Source of the DNA: an uncultured Oscillospiraceae bacterium
Lineage (GTDB): Bacteria > Bacillota > Clostridia > Oscillospirales > Acutalibacteraceae
Length of the DNA stretch: 9,487 nt
NCBI GenBank assembly: GCA_900547305.1
Contig: URGH01000082.1
Coordinates: 1-9,487, forward strand
Direction of reading: 5' to 3'
Every line of letters begins with the position of its first letter. Position 1 is the first letter of the stretch. Positions 1 through 5,845 of this stretch are shown in pieces. The notes below the pieces were generated by a model. It saw only the letters and a program-made list of their open reading frames with translations, made no database searches and had not been told where the DNA came from. A program made the translations under genes and the position numbers.

Positions 1-492
1 ATTGCCTATATAAACGAGTCGCTTACGGTGAATATAACCGCAAAGGCGGGGGATAAGCTCACGGTGCTTGTTGAAAACATGGGCAGAGCGAATTTCGGTA
101 ATAAAATGATGCGCAAAAAGGGGCTGCCCGGCAGGGTGCTGCTTGGTAACAAGATTCATTTTTCGTGGGATGTATACCCACTGCCTATGACCGATATATC
201 CGCGCTTAAATTCGGTGAGGAAACAAACGACTGTATTCCGGCGTTTTACAGGGGTACATTTTCAGCGGATGAATCATATGACACATTTTTAAGAACGGAT
301 AATTTTAAAAAAGGCTTTGTGCTGCTTAACGGCTTTAATCTCGGCAGATACTGGGAGGCAGGGCCGCAAAAAACGCTTTATGTGCCGGGCTCGCTTATTA
401 AAAAGGGCGAAAACGAGGTTATTATTTTTGAAAGCGACGGACTGAAAGGAAAACCGGAAATCGAATTTACCGATAAACCGGAGTTGGGGTGA
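1..492 (+). CDS. Glycoside hydrolase family 35 beta-galactosidase, C-terminal part (5' end outside window)
   Basis: The first 163 codons in frame 1 are the end of a larger protein, because the frame is open to the left edge. The GTG at 28 is probably an internal valine rather than a start. The residues LTVLVENMGRANFG, followed by a GLPGRVLLG segment, and later KGFVLLNGFNLGRYWEAGPQ and TLYVPGSLIKKGENEVIIFE, match the conserved C-terminal beta-sandwich domains of GH35 beta-galactosidases. That family removes terminal galactose from oligosaccharides or glycans. The catalytic TIM barrel would lie upstream and cannot be checked here. No signal peptide can be assessed. The gene ends 3 nt before rsfS with no terminator between, so the two are probably on one transcript. 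The family assignment is strong, but substrate linkage and cell location are unknown. Confidence 0.85.
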   Translation: MAYINESLTVNITAKAGDKLTVLVENMGRANFGNKMMRKKGLPGRVLLGNKIHFSWDVYPLPMTDISALKFGEETNDCIPAFYRGTFSADESYDTFLRTDNFKKGFVLLNGFNLGRYWEAGPQKTLYVPGSLIKKGENEVIIFESDGLKGKPEIEFTDKPELG

Positions 493-495
493 ATT

Positions 496-861
496 ATGGA
501 AAGTACAGAAATATTAAAAATCGCAGCGAATGCGCTGAACGAGAAAAAGGCGAAGGAGCTTGCCGCCGTTAAAATAGACAAGCTAACCGTAATTGCGGAG
601 TATTTTTTAATGTGCACCGCAACAAGCTCTACGCACGTAAGAGCGCTTGCCGATGAGGTTGAAGAGAAATTAAGCGAGTCAGGGGTTCAGCCCCACCATA
701 TAGAGGGCAAAACTACGGGCTGGATAGTGCTTGACTACGGCTCGGTTATAGTGCACGTTTTCAGCCGCGACCAGCGCGAGTTTTACGCGCTTGATAAAAT
801 GTGGAGCGACGGAGAACAGGTAGATTTAAGCGAATTGCTTACAGAGGTTGAGGGGGACTGA
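496..861 (+). CDS. rsfS: Ribosomal silencing factor RsfS (Iojap/DUF143 family)
   Basis: This 121-residue protein matches the whole RsfS family length. Diagnostic stretches are DKLTVIAEYFLMCTATSSTHVRALADEVEEKL (about residues 28-59, quoted as family pattern only in part: TVIAEYF, STHVRALADE), then HHIEG (67-71), GWIVLDYGSVIVHVF (75-89) and REFYALDKMW (94-103). RsfS binds large-subunit protein uL14 (L14) and blocks joining of the 30S and 50S subunits, which lowers translation when nutrients are scarce. The start at 496 is the first ATG after the GH35 stop. Its Shine-Dalgarno is weak and close (GGGGTGA, 486-492), so translation may depend partly on the upstream gene. The stop is 3 nt before leuS. 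rsfS next to leuS is a familiar clostridial order, but the usual partners nadD and yqeK are not immediately upstream here. Confidence 0.95.
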   Translation: MESTEILKIAANALNEKKAKELAAVKIDKLTVIAEYFLMCTATSSTHVRALADEVEEKLSESGVQPHHIEGKTTGWIVLDYGSVIVHVFSRDQREFYALDKMWSDGEQVDLSELLTEVEGD

Positions 862-864
862 AAA

Positions 865-3279
865 ATGGCAAAGGGTTACGATTACGCGCAAATTGAGAAA
901 AAGTGGCAGGATATATGGGACGAAAAGCAGACCTTCGCCGCAAAGGACGATTATTCTCTGCCGAAATTTTACGGGCTGGTTGAATTTCCGTATCCGTCGG
1001 GGCAGGGCTTGCATGTTGGTCACCCGCGCTCATACACGGCTATTGATATTGTCTGCCGCAAAAAAAGGCTTGAGGGCTACAATGTGCTTTACCCCATGGG
1101 GTGGGACGCATTCGGCTTGCCCACCGAAAACTTCGCCATAAAGAACCACGTTCACCCGGCGGAGGTTACAAAAAAGAATATTGCCAACTTTAAAAGGCAG
1201 CTGAAATCCTTAGGCTTTTCGTTTGACTGGAGCAGGGAAATAAACACCACCGACCCCGAATATTATAAGTGGACGCAGTGGATTTTCCTGCAGCTTTACA
1301 AAAAAGGGCTTGCCTATAAAAAGAAAATGTCGGTCAACTGGTGCACCTCCTGCAAGTGCGTGCTTGCAAACGAGGAGGTCGTAAACGGTCACTGCGAGCG
1401 CTGCGGCAGCGAGGTTATTCACAAGGAAAAAAGCCAGTGGATGCTTAAAATTACCGATTACGCCGAAAAGCTGCTTGAGGGGCTTGACGAGGTTGACTTT
1501 ATAGACCGCGTAAAAACGCAGCAGCGCAACTGGATAGGACGCTCCTACGGCACGCAGGTCAAATTCTCCACCAACATAGGCGATACGTTCGAGGTGTTCA
1601 CCACCCGCGCCGATACGCTTTTCGGCGTTACCTATATGGTAATGTCGCCCGAGCACCCGCTTATAAATAAATGGGCGGATAAAATAACCAATATGGTCGA
1701 GGTTACGGCATACAAGCAGGAAGCTGCCAAAAAGTCCGACTTTGAGCGCACCGAGCTTGCAAAGGATAAAACCGGCGTTAAAATTTCGGGCGTTACCGCA
1801 ATAAACCCCGTAAACGGCAAGGAAGTGCCGATTTTCATTGCCGATTATGTGCTTATATCCTACGGCACGGGCGCTATAATGGCGGTTCCCGCGCACGATA
1901 CGCGCGACTGGGAGTTCGCAAAGAAGTTCGGCTTGCCGATAATTGAGGTTGTAGCCGGCGGCGAGGACGTACAGGCAGCCCCCTATACCGAGTGCGCTAC
2001 GGGCAAGCTTGTAAATTCGGGCTTTTTAGACGGTATGAGCGTTGAAGACGCTAAAAAGGCAATACAGGAGTGGCTAACCGAGCGTAACCTCGGCGAGCGC
2101 AAGACCAACTACAAGCTGCGCGACTGGGTATTCTCACGCCAGCGCTACTGGGGCGAGCCTATTCCGATAGTGCACTGCGATAAGTGCGGCTATGTGCCCG
2201 TGCCCGAAAGCGAGCTGCCGCTTGTGCTGCCTAATGTTGACTCCTACGAGCCGACCGATAACGGCGAATCGCCCTTGGCTAAAATGACCGATTGGGTAAA
2301 CGCCACCTGCCCGCACTGCGGCGGACCCGCTCACCGCGAGACCGACACAATGCCCCAGTGGGCGGGTTCCTCCTGGTATTTCCTGCGTTACTGCGACCCG
2401 CATAACGATAAAGCGTTAGCCTCCCCCGAGGCGCTTAAATACTGGACGCCGGTTGACTGGTACAACGGCGGTATGGAGCACACCACACTGCACCTGCTTT
2501 ACAGCCGTTTTTGGCACAAGTTCCTTTATGATATAGGCGTAGTGCCCACACCCGAGCCGTACGCAAAGCGCACAAGCCACGGTATGATTTTGGGCGAAAA
2601 CGGCGAGAAAATGTCGAAATCGCGCGGAAATGTTGTAAACCCGGATGAAATTGTGCGGGATTACGGCGCCGACACTATGCGCGTTTACGAAATGTTTATA
2701 GGCGATTTTGAAAAGGCGGCGCCCTGGAGCCAGTCCTCAATTAAGGGCAGCAAGCGTTTCCTTGATAAGGTGTGGGCGCTTTCGGATAAGCTGACCGATG
2801 GCGACAGCTACCGCGCAGAGCTTGAATCGGCTTTCCACCGCACAGTTAAAAAAGTGACCGAGGATATTGAGGGGCTTAAAATGAACACCGCTATTGCGGC
2901 GCTTATGTCACTGCTTAACGATATTCAGGGCTCGGGCAGCATAAACCGGGCAGAGTTTAAAACATACCTTATTCTGCTTAACCCCTTTGCACCGCATATG
3001 ACCGAGGAATTATGGCAGCAAGCGGGCTTTGAGGGAATGTTAAACGAGGCTGAATGGCCGAAATATGACGAGGCAAAGTGCGCCGACAGCACGGTTGAAA
3101 TCGCCGTTCAGGTAAACGGTAAAATAAAGGCGCGCATAAACGTTGCGGCGGATACTTCCGCCCCCGACGCAATAGCCTCCGCCAAGGCGGACGGAGCGGT
3201 CGCAGCCGCAATTGACGGCAAGAATATTATAAAAGAGCTTTATGTACCGAAAAAGCTTGTTAATATTGTTGTGAAATAA
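865..3279 (+). CDS. leuS: Leucyl-tRNA synthetase
   Basis: This 804-residue cytosolic class Ia synthetase charges tRNA-Leu with leucine using ATP. The Rossmann-fold signature FPYPSGQGLHVGHPRSY carries the HIGH-type motif HVGH at residues 50-53, and the second signature KMSKS lies at 582-586. The inserted CP1 editing domain, which hydrolyses mischarged tRNA, spans roughly 225-420. It shows TTRADTLFG (246-254) and GTGAIMAVPAHDTRDWEFA (334-352) with the expected aspartates. Cysteine pairs at 160/163 and 177/180 and at 438/441 and 482/485 look like zinc-binding knuckles. The anticodon-binding and C-terminal domains follow and end with VQVNGKIKARI near 749-758. Length is normal for bacterial LeuS. 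The ATG at 865 has a good AGGGGG Shine-Dalgarno (851-856) inside the end of rsfS. No leucine T-box is possible in the 3-nt gap, so control must come from upstream in this operon. Confidence 0.98.
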   Translation: MAKGYDYAQIEKKWQDIWDEKQTFAAKDDYSLPKFYGLVEFPYPSGQGLHVGHPRSYTAIDIVCRKKRLEGYNVLYPMGWDAFGLPTENFAIKNHVHPAEVTKKNIANFKRQLKSLGFSFDWSREINTTDPEYYKWTQWIFLQLYKKGLAYKKKMSVNWCTSCKCVLANEEVVNGHCERCGSEVIHKEKSQWMLKITDYAEKLLEGLDEVDFIDRVKTQQRNWIGRSYGTQVKFSTNIGDTFEVFTTRADTLFGVTYMVMSPEHPLINKWADKITNMVEVTAYKQEAAKKSDFERTELAKDKTGVKISGVTAINPVNGKEVPIFIADYVLISYGTGAIMAVPAHDTRDWEFAKKFGLPIIEVVAGGEDVQAAPYTECATGKLVNSGFLDGMSVEDAKKAIQEWLTERNLGERKTNYKLRDWVFSRQRYWGEPIPIVHCDKCGYVPVPESELPLVLPNVDSYEPTDNGESPLAKMTDWVNATCPHCGGPAHRETDTMPQWAGSSWYFLRYCDPHNDKALASPEALKYWTPVDWYNGGMEHTTLHLLYSRFWHKFLYDIGVVPTPEPYAKRTSHGMILGENGEKMSKSRGNVVNPDEIVRDYGADTMRVYEMFIGDFEKAAPWSQSSIKGSKRFLDKVWALSDKLTDGDSYRAELESAFHRTVKKVTEDIEGLKMNTAIAALMSLLNDIQGSGSINRAEFKTYLILLNPFAPHMTEELWQQAGFEGMLNEAEWPKYDEAKCADSTVEIAVQVNGKIKARINVAADTSAPDAIASAKADGAVAAAIDGKNIIKELYVPKKLVNIVVK

Positions 3280-3304
3280 ATTATTGATTTGTGCAAAATA
3301 TTTG

Positions 3305-3333
3305 TTGCATATTTTAATTGATTGTGTTATTAT
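3305..3333 (+). promoter_or_regulatory. Sigma-A-type promoter upstream of secG
   Basis: TTGCAT (-35, 3305-3310) and TATTAT (-10, 3328-3333) are separated by exactly 17 nt. The three bases before the -10 are TGT, an extended -10 motif. The predicted transcription start is near 3340, about 30 nt before secG. The surrounding DNA is AT-rich, unlike the coding sequence on either side. A short inverted repeat, TGCAA (3292-3296) with TTGCA (3305-3309), overlaps the -35 box and may be chance. No terminator is evident between leuS and this site, so read-through from leuS may also feed secG. Confidence 0.7.
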
Positions 3334-3355
3334 ATATAGTGCCTATTCGTAATAT

Positions 3356-3360
3356 GGAGG
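3356..3360 (+). promoter_or_regulatory. Ribosome binding site deciding the secG GTG start
   Basis: A perfect GGAGG lies 8 nt before the GTG at 3369. The in-frame ATG at 3354 cannot be the start because it meets a TAA after three codons (3363-3365). The GTG is therefore the first possible start of the long frame. Confidence 0.85.
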
Positions 3361-3368
3361 TGTAATCT

Positions 3369-3617
3369 GTGAGTGCAGTTGAAATAATATTGGGAATTGC
3401 GGTTATTTTGGTTTCTCTTTTCATAATTGCCGTGGTTCTTTTGCAACAGGGTCACCGCGCCGGTATTAACGGCGCTATATCCGGCGGTGCCGATACTTTC
3501 CTTTCCAAGAACAAAGCAAGAACGTTTGACGCGTCTTTGGCGCGTTGGACCAAATGGGTCGCCGTGGCATTCTTTGTGCTGGCGATCGTTGCAAACGTCA
3601 TTGCTTTAAGGGGTTAA
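3369..3617 (+). CDS. secG: Preprotein translocase subunit SecG
   Basis: This 82-residue membrane protein is the small accessory subunit of the SecYEG channel and helps SecA-driven export of unfolded proteins. It has the SecG layout: a hydrophobic helix at about residues 4-25 ending in VVLLQQGHRAG, a glycine-rich cytoplasmic loop GAISGGADTFLSKNKAR (35-51), then a second helix at about 61-80. The LLQQG and SGGA elements are the family signature. Start is GTG at 3369 with GGAGG 8 nt upstream. It has its own promoter and is followed 90 nt later by rpsU, with which it probably shares a transcript. In many Firmicutes secG is followed by rnr and smpB; here it is not. Confidence 0.95.
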   Translation: MSAVEIILGIAVILVSLFIIAVVLLQQGHRAGINGAISGGADTFLSKNKARTFDASLARWTKWVAVAFFVLAIVANVIALRG

Positions 3618-3630
3618 ATATCCCGCGGTG

Positions 3631-3658
3631 TACAGCCGCCAATGTAGGACAGGCTGTA
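3631..3658. repeat. Inverted repeat in the secG-rpsU gap
   Basis: TACAGCC (3631-3637) pairs perfectly with GGCTGTA (3652-3658) around a 14-nt loop. No T-run follows, so it is not an intrinsic terminator. It lies in what would be the 5' leader of rpsU, about 50 nt before the start codon. It could stabilise or process the secG-rpsU mRNA, or act as a leader element for S21, or it may be chance. No clear promoter was found in this 90-nt gap. Confidence 0.4.
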
Positions 3659-3707
3659 ACGCAATTTAATAATTACCCCTGCTATTCTGCGGAGGGAGGG
3701 AATATAG

Positions 3708-3884
3708 ATGAGTCAGGTTAGAATCAAAGAAAACGAGTCTCTCGATAACGCTCTGCGTCGCTTTAAAAGGCAGACCGCAAAGGACGGCGTTATTCAGGAG
3801 GTACGCAAGAGAGAGCATTACGAAAAGCCCTCTGTAAAGCGTAAAAAGAAGTCGGAAGCTGCTCGCAAGAGAAAGTTCCGCTGA
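3708..3884 (+). CDS. rpsU: 30S ribosomal protein S21 (bS21)
   Basis: This gene is 58 codons long. The protein begins MSQVRIKENESLDNALRRFK and continues with QTAKDGVIQEVRKREHYEKPSVKR, then ends in a lysine/arginine-rich tail (KKKSEAARKRKFR). That is the full-length bS21 pattern, in which a conserved N-terminal helix is followed by a basic C-terminal helix. bS21 sits on the 30S platform near the anti-Shine-Dalgarno end of 16S rRNA and helps initiation. The ATG at 3708 follows a very strong purine-rich site (GGAGGGAGGG, 3691-3700) at 7-nt spacing. It is probably expressed with secG, and a strong terminator follows 10 nt after its stop. In many Firmicutes rpsU is paired with yqeY, which is absent here. 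Confidence 0.97.
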   Translation: MSQVRIKENESLDNALRRFKRQTAKDGVIQEVRKREHYEKPSVKRKKKSEAARKRKFR

Positions 3885-3893
3885 TTTTGTTTG

Positions 3894-3921
3894 AAAAAGC
3901 GGTTGCAAAACCGCTTTTTTT
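3894..3921 (+). terminator. Rho-independent terminator after rpsU
   Basis: AAAAAGCGGTT (3894-3904) pairs perfectly with AACCGCTTTTT (3909-3919). The loop is the GNRA tetraloop GCAA (3905-3908), and the T-run continues to 3921. The stem begins 9 nt past the rpsU stop. It ends the secG-rpsU unit and insulates it from the rsmD promoter about 30 nt downstream. The A-tract on the left makes it potentially bidirectional in form, but no convergent gene is present. Confidence 0.93.
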
Positions 3922-3953
3922 AATATGTTTTTCGGTCTGAAATCAAAAAAGTA

Positions 3954-3983
3954 TTGACAAAACACACCCTTTAGTGGGATAAT
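3954..3983 (+). promoter_or_regulatory. Strong sigma-A-type promoter for rsmD-coaD
   Basis: A consensus TTGACA (-35, 3954-3959) is followed after 18 nt by GATAAT (-10, 3978-3983). TGG immediately precedes the -10, which gives an extended -10 element. The predicted start of transcription is near 3990, leaving a leader of about 37 nt before rsmD. This is the best promoter in the window. An inverted repeat overlaps the predicted start site (separate entry). Confidence 0.85.
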
Positions 3984-3985
3984 AT

Positions 3986-4006
3986 ATAAGGTTATATAAA
4001 CCTTAT
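3986..4006. repeat. Inverted repeat at the predicted rsmD transcription start (possible operator)
   Basis: ATAAGGTT (3986-3993) and AACCTTAT (3999-4006) are perfect 8-nt complements around an ATATA spacer. The dyad starts 2 nt after the -10 box and covers the predicted +1. That is a typical position for a repressor operator; it could also form a 5' hairpin in the mRNA. No T-run follows, so it is not a terminator. No regulator gene is in the window to pair with it. Confidence 0.5.
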
Positions 4007-4026
4007 TATACTTATCGGTGATATAA

Positions 4027-4572
4027 ATGCGAATTATAACAGGTACGGCAAGAGGAAGAAAGCTTGTCGCTCCCGAGGGTCGGGATGTACGCCCTACCCC
4101 CGAACGCGTTAAAGAGGGTATTTTCAGCGCGTTACAGTTTGATATTGAGGGCAGGCGCGTGCTCGACCTTTTTGCGGGCTCGGGTCAGTTAGGGCTTGAG
4201 GCGCTAAGCCGCGGTGCGGAAAGCTGCACCTTTGTTGACGCGTCGGATGCTTCCTTAAACCTTGTGCGTAAAAATCTTGAAAGCACCGCTCTTTCCGATA
4301 AAGCGAAGGTTGTCCGCTCTGATTATGCGGCGTTTGCCGCCGCCAGCCGCGATATGTTTGATATTGTATTTCTCGACCCGCCCTATTCGGCAGGGCTTTT
4401 AATGCCGGCGGTTAAAGCGGTTTTGCCGCTTATGAGCGACTACGGCGTTATAGTGTGCGAGCACCCGCCCGAGGTAAAGTTAGATGAAGAAATAGGCGGC
4501 TTTAAAATAGCAAAAGCCTACCGCTACGGCAAGGTGCTTGTAACCGTTTATCGGAAAGGGGCGAGCGTATGA
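4027..4572 (+). CDS. rsmD: 16S rRNA (guanine(966)-N(2))-methyltransferase RsmD
   Basis: This 181-residue enzyme transfers a methyl group from S-adenosylmethionine to N2 of G966 of 16S rRNA (E. coli numbering), near the P site. It opens MRIITGTARGRKL and has RPTPERVKEGIFSAL (22-36), both typical of the RsmD N-terminus. The SAM-binding motif I is LDLFAGSGQLGLEAL (46-60) and the catalytic N6/N2-methylase motif IV is DPPY (117-120). Length is normal. The ATG at 4027 has a modest GGTGAT site (4017-4022) at close spacing. The last 4 nt overlap coaD, which indicates translational coupling. rsmD followed by coaD is a conserved order in Firmicutes. Confidence 0.96.
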   Translation: MRIITGTARGRKLVAPEGRDVRPTPERVKEGIFSALQFDIEGRRVLDLFAGSGQLGLEALSRGAESCTFVDASDASLNLVRKNLESTALSDKAKVVRSDYAAFAAASRDMFDIVFLDPPYSAGLLMPAVKAVLPLMSDYGVIVCEHPPEVKLDEEIGGFKIAKAYRYGKVLVTVYRKGASV

Positions 4573-5075
4573 CCGAGCGTATTGCAATTTGTCCCGGCAG
4601 CTTTGACCCGGTAACCTACGGTCACCTTGATATTATAACCCGCGCCGCTAAAATGTTTGACAGGCTTATAGTGGTGGTGGCTTCCAACGGCGCAAAGCAT
4701 TGCTCCTTTACCCCCGAAGAGCGCGTGAATATGATTAAAAAGTGTATTCCCGAGCTTTTGAACGTTGAGGTTGAGCATTACGACGGCTTACTTGCCGATT
4801 ACGCCGCAAGCAAGGGCGCCAACGCAATAATCAAGGGTCTTCGCGCTATGTCTGATTTTGAATATGAATTTCAGATGGCGCTTACCAATAAAAAGCTGAA
4901 TCCGCAGGTTGAAACTCTGTTTTTAACAACGGCCACGCAGAATATGTATTTAAGCTCAAGCATGGTAAAGCAAATTGCCAGTATGGGCGGCGATATATCA
5001 AGCTTTGTTCCCGAGGTTATACGGGCGGATATAATGAGCAGGATTTTTATTAAAAAGGATACTACGGAGGAATAA
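4569..5075 (+). CDS. coaD: Phosphopantetheine adenylyltransferase (PPAT)
   Basis: This 168-residue enzyme joins 4'-phosphopantetheine and ATP to give dephospho-CoA, the penultimate step of coenzyme A synthesis. The nucleotidyltransferase signature is CPGSFDPVTYGHLDII (8-23) with the T/HxGH motif at 16-19. IKGLRAMSDFEYEFQMA (88-104) carries the substrate-binding arginine, and YLSSSMVKQIASMGGDISSFVP (from 127) is the C-terminal PPAT signature. In the lysine loop, the family pattern SKKPLF is replaced by AKHCSF (42-47). The first, functionally important lysine is kept as Lys43, while the second is His. The ATG at 4569 lies inside the rsmD stop (ATGA overlap), with AAAGGGG (4555-4561) as ribosome binding site. 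A GGAGG near its end serves the next gene. Confidence 0.97.
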   Translation: MTERIAICPGSFDPVTYGHLDIITRAAKMFDRLIVVVASNGAKHCSFTPEERVNMIKKCIPELLNVEVEHYDGLLADYAASKGANAIIKGLRAMSDFEYEFQMALTNKKLNPQVETLFLTTATQNMYLSSSMVKQIASMGGDISSFVPEVIRADIMSRIFIKKDTTEE

Positions 5076-5078
5076 AAA

Positions 5079-5540
5079 ATGACACTTGACGAATTACTTG
5101 AACAGTTTGACGAGGTTTTGGACAGCGGAATCAAGATCCCCGGCAAAAAAACCGTGGTTGATATTGAAAAGCTCCGCGCGGTGGTTGACGATATTCGCCT
5201 TAACATTCCGGCTGAAATTAAGCAGGCAAAGGGCATTGTAGCCGACCGCGCCGATATTATTACCAACGCCAAGCGCGAGGCGGACGGTATTATACGCAAC
5301 GCCGAGGAGCGCGCAAAGGCTATGACCGCGCAGGAGGAAATTGTAAAGCTGGCGCAGCAAAAGGCGGCTGAAATAATTGCCACATCGCAGCAGAAGAGCC
5401 GCGAAATGCGCAAAGCCGCGCAGGATTTTGTGGACGATATTATGCGCCGTGCCGATGAGGGTCTTACCGCTAACCTAGGCGAGGTAAGAAAGACCCGCGC
5501 CGCTTTAAAGCAGCAAATACCCTCTGCAAAAGAGAATTAA
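5079..5540 (+). CDS. Conserved hypothetical coiled-coil protein downstream of coaD
   Basis: This 153-residue soluble protein has no membrane segment or signal peptide. An N-terminal LDELLEQFDEVLDSG and IEKLRAVVDDIRLNIP (about 29-44) precede a long alanine-, glutamate- and lysine-rich helix (about 45-145). The helix contains repeated patterns such as AKREADGIIRNAEERAKAM and AQQKAAEIIATSQQKSREM, typical of a continuous coiled coil. Such proteins are often labelled 'ATPase' in clostridial genomes through weak similarity to ATP synthase stalk subunits or DivIVA-type proteins. No nucleotide-binding motif is visible, so that label is not supported. A role as a structural or scaffold protein is inference. 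GGAGG (5066-5070) inside the end of coaD gives the ATG at 5079, 3 nt after the coaD stop. It is the third gene of the rsmD-coaD operon. Confidence 0.85.
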   Translation: MTLDELLEQFDEVLDSGIKIPGKKTVVDIEKLRAVVDDIRLNIPAEIKQAKGIVADRADIITNAKREADGIIRNAEERAKAMTAQEEIVKLAQQKAAEIIATSQQKSREMRKAAQDFVDDIMRRADEGLTANLGEVRKTRAALKQQIPSAKEN

Positions 5541-5562
5541 GTTAATTAATAAAACACTTTAA

Positions 5563-5617
5563 AAGCCAAGACGGAGACTGCGGTTTTTATAAAAGCGTTT
5601 TTAAGCAAAGGCGGAGA
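5563..5617 (+). repeat. Direct repeat of about 15 nt in the ileS leader
   Basis: AAGCCAAGACGGAGA (5563-5577) and AAGCAAAGGCGGAGA (5603-5617) match at 13 of 15 positions and are 40 nt apart. Both contain CGGAG, which can pair with CTCCCG (5686-5691) at the base of T-box stem I. The leader therefore has two possible 5' strands for the same helix. The AT-rich segment between them contains the self-complementary TTTTATAAAA. Confidence 0.5.
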
Positions 5618-5790
5618 TTTTTTCGGCTTTGTTTCAGCGACTCGGGGGCGGTGCAAGCCCGAGAAACGCGAAAAAATCGGTATCACTCCCGAGCTGACGG
5701 CTGAAATTTTTACAGTAAGCCGCTCCGGTATTCCGCCGTTAGAGGGAACGCAGATTTTCTGTCTGCCGTAATGGGTGGTTTGAAGTTTTT

Positions 5791-5824
5791 GAGGCTTCGT
5801 CCTGTTATGGGTCGAAGTCTTTTT
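5791..5824 (+). terminator. Regulatory terminator hairpin of the ileS leader
   Basis: GAGGCTTCG (5791-5799) pairs with CGAAGTCTT (5813-5821), with two G-T pairs. A T-T mismatch and CCT/GGG then extend the stem to a 5-nt loop (5804-5808). TTTTT begins at 5820, followed by ATTTT. The hairpin ends 7 nt before the ileS ribosome binding site, where an attenuator belongs. An alternative pairing of TGAAG (5781-5785) with CTTCG (5795-5799) uses the same left arm and would act as the antiterminator. Confidence 0.85.
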
Positions 5825-5830
5825 ATTTTG

Positions 5831-5837
5831 AAAGGAG
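5831..5837 (+). promoter_or_regulatory. Ribosome binding site fixing the ileS start at GTG 5846
   Basis: AAAGGAG lies 8 nt before the GTG at 5846 and directly after the leader terminator. The in-frame ATG at 5771 lies within the T-box sequence and has no such site, so it is not the start. Confidence 0.9.
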
Positions 5838-5845
5838 AAAAAGCA

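Larger units (their letters stand above)
5563..5824 (+). ncRNA. T-box-like leader (tRNA-Ile-sensing riboswitch) of ileS
   Basis: The roughly 300-nt gap before ileS is non-coding and highly structured. GATTTTTTCG (5616-5625) pairs perfectly with CGAAAAAATC (5669-5678). Above it, GTTT/AAAC and CTCGGG (5641-5646)/CCCGAG (5658-5663) enclose GGTGCAAGCC, resembling the conserved apical part of T-box stem I. On the 3' strand, ATC (5682-5684) followed by A is an isoleucine specifier. CTGACGGC (5694-5701) with GCCGTTAG (5735-5742), and GCAGA/TCTGC (5750-5766), fit the stem II/III region. GGGTGGT (5773-5779) matches the start of the T-box, and its TGGT would pair with the ACCA end of uncharged tRNA-Ile. 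A terminator follows. In established T-boxes, uncharged tRNA stabilises the antiterminator. Odd points: no clear AGTA motif in the specifier loop, and TTG in place of the conserved ACC. No convincing promoter was found just upstream. Confidence 0.82.

Noticed and set aside
28..30. GTG at 28 as the start of a short GH35-like gene
   Set aside because: The frame is open to the left edge, the residues before it fit the same domain, and there is no ribosome binding site; the gene is simply cut by the window.
1210..1896. 228-codon open frame on the minus strand inside leuS
   Set aside because: It lies fully opposite the clearly coding leuS and reflects its codon bias; no ribosome binding site or recognisable domain.
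3666..3965. 99-codon open frame on the minus strand over rpsU
   Set aside because: It is antisense to rpsU and its terminator; the + strand encodes an unmistakable S21.
4871..5413. 180-codon open frame on the minus strand across coaD and the coiled-coil gene
   Set aside because: Serine- and isoleucine-rich antisense shadow of two genes with good starts; no recognisable domain.
5524..5552. Possible promoter CTGCAA - 17 nt - TAATAA before the ileS leader
   Set aside because: The -35 matches consensus at only 3 of 6 positions and overlaps the end of the previous gene; in AT-rich DNA this is expected by chance.
5771..5845. In-frame ATG at 5771 extending IleS by 25 residues
   Set aside because: This stretch holds the T-box core and the terminator hairpin, has no ribosome binding site before the ATG, and the extra residues do not look like an IleS N-terminus. 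GTG 5846 has AAAGGAG at 8 nt.
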